Assembly: GCA_030278955.1 (NCBI GenBank)
Contig: JAOANR010000005.1
Span: forward strand, 36,769,105-36,833,104
Length of the DNA stretch: 64,000 nt
Source: Hygrophila difformis
Lineage: Eukaryota > Streptophyta > Magnoliopsida > Lamiales > Acanthaceae
Reading direction: 5' to 3'
This document shows, in pieces, positions 58,801 to 64,000 of the stretch; position 1 is the first letter of the stretch, and the number at the start of each line of letters is the position of its first letter. The position numbers and the translations under genes were made by a program. The notes under the pieces were generated by a model. That model was not told where the DNA came from. It did no database searches and saw only the letters and a program-made list of their open reading frames with translations.

Positions 58801-61076
58801 AATGTGTAATGGATAGAAATCAGATAAATTGGGCCTAGGCCCAATACATCCATGCAGCTTACACAAATCATGGAAGAAAATGTTTTTGGAGTTTTCAAAA
58901 TAGAGGGGATAGTTCAATTCGAATTATTGGGGTAATTCGAATTGAGAATGCATGAAGGATGAAGTATTACTTACTCAATTGATCATTGCTAGAAATTGGA
59001 GCATCATCTAATTCGAATTATTGGCCAATTCGAATTAATTCGAATTGGACAACTCGAATTGGCGAAGTCCCTTTCTTGCTCAAATTGACTAAGGCATTTA
59101 CCTCAAGGGGAGGGTGAGTTCGAATTGTCCAGCAATTCGAATTAATTCGAATTGCAACAATTCGAATTGGTAAAGGGTGGAAAATAAACTAAGGCATGAA
59201 TGGGTGGCAATGGATACAATGTGGTTTTCAACCCAATTCGAATTTTTGAGCAGTTCGAATTAATTCGAATTGGTTGGAAACCACATGAAGAGAATAGTTT
59301 GGCTATGCAATTCGAATTTCTCTAGCAATTCGAGTTAATTCGAATTGCCTCAATTCGAATCACATATTTTCAGACAACAACAATTTTTGTTCTCACAAGT
59401 ATGGGTTAGGTGAACACTGTACTGTAATGATGGGTTTAGATTTACTAAATCCCTCATCTCACATCAGTGTCATTTCACAGCCACCCTAGTGAAATTTTCA
59501 AGAAATAAACAAATACATGTCTAGTGGGTATTGGCCAGATTCAAACCCTATTTCTACAAACAAGAGATCAAAGATCAAGGAACCTAAAACATCTAGTTAT
59601 CTAAGAACTACATGAGTAAACTAAGAACACTCAAGTTATCTAAGGTAGCATGAAATAAGATTAAGGCAGGAAGAATAAAACTTAAATACAAATTAACACA
59701 GACATTAAAAACATCTAAAACCTAAGAACACTTATTTGAAGCTCTAAGGCACTAAATCAAGCCAAAAACCCAACAAACATGCATTTATTAAGTTTGAATG
59801 TCAACTAGGACATAATAAATGTAACCTAGTTGAAACAAACAAACATACTAAGCATTTATTTCTAGGGAAAGCATTAAAGAGTGCCAAAACAAATGGATAA
59901 AACCATTTCTGGAAATTTTCCTTGTATTGACACTTGAAAGTAAAATAAAGAACCCAAAACCATCATTAGCTTGAAGGTAGGGTTTATTCTAACTAGAAAG
60001 CATGTAAAAAATATGGAAAATGGCTACGCTAAGGGTTACACAAACTGCTTCTACACTAAACTAAGATTAAAGCATGTAAAGATTATACTACTTGCAAGAA
60101 AAAATAAACTCAACTAAACTAAACTACCTACCTAACCCTTAAGGGGTGTGGAACCTCCTGCTGTTCTTTTTGTCCCAAGCTGCCTTTTGGTTAAAATTCT
60201 TGATCTCCTTGATTCTGTTGTGGAAGGCCTGCTTTTATAGACAATCTTCAAAACTTTAGGCCCACCAGTGTTGTGTCCATGCTCCACAGCTTCATTTGAA
60301 TGAATTGTTGAGTGAAGTTCGAATTATCTCAACCAATTCAATTAATTCGAATTGTGAGATCTCTTCCTTGAGCTGGGATTGTAGCCTTCAGTAGTCAATT
60401 CGAATTGTTGTGAATAATTCGAATTGATCCTTTCTCGAATTGGATGAGGGTTTCTGCTTGGCTTCCTTGCACTTTGTTGGCAATTCGAATTGTTTGTGCC
60501 AATTCGAATTAATTCGAATTGTTTGTGCCAATTCGAATTTATTCGAACTTGGACAATTCGAATTGCATCTTCTTCTTGCCTTTGGGTTTCTTCTCTCTTC
60601 ATTCTCTAATTCGAATTAATTCGAACTTGAATAATTCGAACTAGCCTTCTGCATCCCTTCCAACACAACCATTTCTTTGCTCTTTAGCAATTCGAATTGT
60701 TGTGCAATTCGAATTAATTCGAATTGCCTACAATTCGAGTTGTGCTTCAACACTTAACCAAATTTTCAGTTGTGGGATTTTCAATCTTTTTCCCATCTTT
60801 TTGGATTTTTGTGGGCTCTTTTATTCTTTTGCCCATCTTTTCAATCCTTTTTCTTTTCTTTTTCCTTTTTTTCATGTTTTTGGATTTTTCTAACACAAAT
60901 GCAAGTAAAATTGCATATTTTGTGTCTTTTTGTTACCGGCTTGATGTTTTTACAAACTCGCAATAATCTGTCAAATTCAACTGCTTTCTTATTGAAATAA
61001 GATGGAATCACGATCAAAATGTCCGTCTCAGACACGGAAATGGATTGGAAATAATGGACAATTTTGGCCATTATCA
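55860..61076 (-). repeat. 5' LTR of element E
   Basis: It is 5,217 bp, about 300 bp longer than the 3' LTR because of the MITE at 57495-57754 and extra words in the two palindrome arrays (58914-59360 and 60317-60740). TATA box at 60232-60239; U3 about 0.87 kb, R-U5 about 4.3 kb. Confidence 0.94.
57495..57754. mobile_element. Stowaway-type MITE
   Basis: 260 bp with terminal inverted repeats CTTCCTCCGTTCCTT and CTACCTCCGTTCCTT, flanked by TA (57493-57494 and 57755-57756). The 3' LTR of E has the empty site TTATTACATCTC at about 41382-41395. It has no coding capacity and would be moved by a Tc1/mariner transposase. Confidence 0.93.
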
Positions 61077-61474
61077 GCAAGCTTATGGGATAATTTAATT
61101 AAATTTGATTATGAGCGTTCGTGATTGAAACCCAATTTGAGAGTGAGTGAAATTTCTGTTTCTACCAGCATATATGAGGCTCTGTTTCTAAATTATGTTC
61201 ATGTCATGCTTTAATTCTAGAATTAAATCAATCATTCTTTCTAAACATGATATTCATGAAGAATTAACAATAATGACTAATTTGTATGCCTGATTAAGTG
61301 AGAAGTATCATATTATTAAACACTGCAATCAAGAGAATTTTATACTTGTAGTTTTTTATTGTCTTATCCCAATATAAAAATAATGGAATTTTTGAAGCCA
61401 CGCAAATAAATTGAATATGCAGAGTCTATGTTCTTAGGAACACTGACTCTGACTGCTCGGGGACGATCATTATT
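61077..61474 (+). other. D interior, last 400 bases before the 3' LTR
   Basis: It starts with the second GCAAG of E. It is homologous, inverted, to E 45105-44684. No gene. Confidence 0.85.
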
Positions 61475-61488
61475 AAATGTGAGGATGT
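61475..61488 (+). other. Putative polypurine tract of element D
   Basis: AAATGTGAGGATGT is directly followed by the LTR start TGCTAATGG. It is preceded by GGGGACGATCATTATT, as in E and B. Confidence 0.75.
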
Positions 61489-64000
61489 TGCTAATGGCCA
61501 AAATTGACCATTATTTTCAATCTATTTCCGTGTCTAAACATGGGCATTTGATCGCATTCCGGTCTTATTTAAATAAGGAAGCAGTTGAATTTGACAGATA
61601 TATGCAAGTTTGTATAAACTATAAGCTGGTATTGAAAAACACAAAAATATTGTTATTTTATTAAATTTGTGTTAAAAAATCCAAAAACAAGAATAAAATA
61701 TTAAAAATCCCACACTTGATAATTTATGGTTTGGTGGTAGTTGTTCGGTGGAACACGATTCCATTAAACGAAACACAAGCCAAATAATCAAGTGGAATAA
61801 ATATCCATATTTATATTATTTTTATATTTTGATATATATATTTATATTTATATTTTTTTATGTTTATTTTTATTTCCTTTTATAATTAAAAGCAATTTGT
61901 AAATTAATCAATTAATTGGAAAATGGAATTGCAGGTCGCCCAAGAAATTTAACAGTCCAATCCAATTTGATCTGGCCCAGGAGCAGCAAGGACTCGACCC
62001 AACACTTTCAGGCCCATCCTCAAGCTAGCCCAACCACAGAAACCCTAACCCTAACCCTAACCCTAACACCCTACCACTTTCCGGCGCCGCCACCGCCGCC
62101 GGCCACCACTTCCGGCCAACCATGCACCTTCATCTCCGGCCAGTCCGCTGGCCACCACTGTCCATTTTCCAAATCCGGCCACCATCGCATCTCAGCCACC
62201 ATCAACCTCTTGCCGCCACCACCTCAAACCAGCGTTGCCATCCCAAGAAGCTCCATCATGATCCGGCAGCCCCTGCTGCCTCAACCGAGACCACCACCAT
62301 CAATTTCAAACAGCAGCCGACCACCACCCTCTCACCATCGCCGGACGCCCTTCTCCAACCAATTCCGACCCCATCGCCGCGGCTCCAGATCCATCGTTCA
62401 CCGCCTGTCTCTCCGTCGCCGCTTCTTGCTCCTCGGCCATCCTCATCTCCTCCGCTCTCCATTTCCGTCAACACAGCCACCATCACCACCTCCGCCGCCC
62501 GTTGCCGTCTCCAGCACCTGCTGGTGGAATCCATCCCGTCTCACAAACAGCAGCAACCGCAGCTCCCATCGCCGCTGCCATCCCCATTCCGTTCTCAACT
62601 CCGGCAGCCCTCCACTCCGGCAAGGGAACCCCAAAACTCTCAAATTAAAATTGAGAGACGAAAAAGAAAAACGGGAGAAGAATTGAAAGAAAGAAAATGG
62701 AAGAGGAAAGAGAAAATGGGAGAGGAAGAGAGGAAAGAGAAGAAATATTATCCGGACCATTCGGGACCTCAGTCGCTAGAGGAGAAGCCAGTCGTGAAAC
62801 ATAGTCTAGGGACTGGGAGAGGAGTATCACGACTGGGGGAGAAATTGTTTAGGGACAGGGAAATTCCGGACCCCGGGACCCCAGTCACTAGAGGAAAGAA
62901 GCCAGTCGTGAAACATAGTCTCACGACTGGGAGTATCACGACTGGAAGGAGAGTCTCGCGACTGTGAGAGAGTCGTGAAAGGGTGTCTCACGACAGCAAT
63001 TGGAGTCTCGCGACTGGAAGATCAGTCTCACGATAGACACGGAGAGAGAATTAAAGTAGCAGTCACGAGCAAGTCACAGGACACACCCACATTCAAAATT
63101 CCCCACATGCTCAATCAACTTGGAAAGTCCCGGGACTTCAAGTCCCCCAGAGCAATAATTTTCGTCTCTTCCCCCGGACCTCGAGCTCCCGACCCTTTGT
63201 TCACACAACCCTGAATTAAAAATGCAATTATATGTTGTGTCGCAAGACAGATTTGTTTCACGACACAGCAAAATTGTTTCACGACATGGTATTATGTCTT
63301 GCGACAGGGTGGGCCTTAAATGGGCCTATGACTTATTCCTACTCATCTATAAATATATCCTCCCACCCCTTGAACAGTAACCTAGCTACACTTTAATTTT
63401 TTTTCTTATTCTTGGAGGCACCACTGTGCTCTTCAAAATAGTTTAGAATAGATAGTTTAGTTTATTTTTATGTAATGTAGGAATAGACTTTAGCTTAGTT
63501 TTAATTCTTGTTTTGTAATAAATTAGTGTAGCTAGTGTTCATATTTTTCAGTTTATATTTTTTTTGTATTTTGGGTTGAAAACACTTAATCAATGGGTGT
63601 AATTAAACCATGTTTTGGATTTTGTTATTAATAGAAGAAAATGTTCCAAAAATCTATTATGGATCACTTCCATAACATTTATTGCTTTATTTTTATATTT
63701 TGGTCACTTGACCATTTTTATTATTTTTAGTTAGAGTTAATTAATGCTTTCTTAGTTTTAATAAATGCATAAACATTTGATATTTATCCCTTGATAGATT
63801 TAGTGTAGGTTTTATTTTAATTTGAGTGTATTAGCATAGTTGTATTTGTTTTTGCTACTAATTCTAGTTTTGTTAAATTTTTGTATTGTTTAGTATTCTA
63901 TTCTTGTTTTCTTTTTTTTAGGTAGTATTTTTTTTATTTTTTTGATTTTTATTTTTATTCCTAGTCCACTAGATCTAAAAGGGGATGATATGAGAGTGTT
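61489..64000 (+). repeat. 3' LTR of element D (runs off window)
   Basis: 2,512 bp are visible, matching 2284-4781 plus 9661-9713. It has the telomere-like repeats (62038-62068), the word array (62770-63306) and TATAAATATA (63348-63357). Proline-rich frames at 61916-62967 are LTR sequence. Confidence 0.93.

Larger units (their letters stand above)
39754..61076 (-). mobile_element. Element E: 21.3-kb Athila-family retrotransposon carrying an F-box gene
   Basis: LTRs are 39754-44669 and 55860-61076, bounded by TGAAACTTTT...CCATTATCA and flanked by GCAAG (39749-39753 and 61077-61081). On the minus strand the order is 5' LTR, two tandem PBS copies, gag-protease, RT-RNase H-integrase, hairpin with PPT-like motif, palindrome array, F-box gene, conserved non-coding region, PPT, 3' LTR. 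Only one base appears to be missing from gag-pol. The LTRs differ at about 22 sites by eye over 4.9 kb plus three larger indels, so insertion was recent. It is inserted in D, a relative of itself, in opposite orientation. Confidence 0.95.
2284..64000 (+). mobile_element. Element D: large coding-free Athila-family LTR retrotransposon (runs off window)
   Basis: D is read on the plus strand: 5' LTR 2284-12950, PBS 12951-12970, interior to 61488 and 3' LTR from 61489 to beyond the window. Removing C, H, G (with B) and E leaves about 5.8 kb per LTR and roughly 2.5 kb of interior without any gag or pol. What remains inside is homologous to the non-coding part of E between integrase and 3' LTR (E 49620-49370 and 46015-44670, reversed). 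D is therefore a non-autonomous deletion derivative of an E-like element, of the LARD type. The five bases before it are ATCAA (2279-2283). Its right end and second ATCAA should lie near window coordinate 67300 if nothing else is inserted. Confidence 0.88.

Noticed and set aside
61916..62967. Proline/serine-rich open frames of 256 and 281 residues on the plus strand (also 3004-3486)
   Set aside because: They lie inside D's LTR, overlap in two frames, are low-complexity from CACC-rich DNA, and the counterpart in the other LTR is shorter and differs by indels.

Overview
This window is a plant nuclear genome segment, probably from a eudicot, made almost entirely of nested retrotransposons. The plant call rests on the element families: Athila-type Ty3/Gypsy with a tRNA-Asp primer site, a Tekay-like chromovirus, a Sirevirus-like Ty1/Copia element, an L1-type LINE with a plant RNase H, and a Stowaway MITE. 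The species cannot be named from this. No free-standing host gene is visible. The one host-like gene, an F-box gene with an intron, lies inside a retrotransposon.

Nesting, outermost first (letters are mine). A (1-2283, minus): decayed Tekay-like chromovirus. D (2284 to beyond 64000, plus): Athila-family element with about 5.8 kb LTRs and a coding-free interior of about 2.5 kb; it interrupts A's integrase. Inside D sit C (4782-9655, minus, gag-only Sirevirus-like Copia, in D's 5' LTR), H (about 13292-17650, minus, 5'-truncated LINE), G (19365-39669, solo LTR related to A) and E (39754-61076, minus, 21.3 kb Athila-family element with 4.9-5.2 kb LTRs). B (20831-38219, minus, 17.4 kb, a second Athila-like family) is inserted in G. 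A 260-bp Stowaway MITE (57495-57754) is inserted in E's 5' LTR. Five-bp target duplications close B (CAGGG), C (ATTTT), E (GCAAG) and G (GTATG); TA closes the MITE. Uninterrupted paralogous sequence in the window confirms the empty sites. D's right end lies outside; it should be followed by ATCAA and the rest of A.

Coding content. E has gag-protease and RT-RNase H-integrase in two blocks separated by one missing base in a G run, plus the captured F-box gene between integrase and 3' LTR. B has a frameshifted gag-pol, an integrase that lost its zinc finger and first catalytic Asp by deletion, and two tandem accessory genes of one family, one intact and one broken. C encodes only gag and gag-extension sequences.

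The least expected signal is in the non-coding parts. Each LTR family carries its own array of short CpG-containing words: TTCGAA palindromes in E, TCACGAC/GTCGTGA words in D, GTGGCGC words in B, TACTGTAGC words in G. In E, D and B the arrays sit just upstream of the LTR promoter region. In E and B further arrays sit just upstream of each internal accessory gene. In D and E the flanks of the slot are conserved while the words are replaced. Also notable: fossil primer-binding sites inside E's LTR, which suggest stepwise LTR growth, and a hairpin plus polypurine-like module repeated between pol and the 3' region of all three Athila-type elements.
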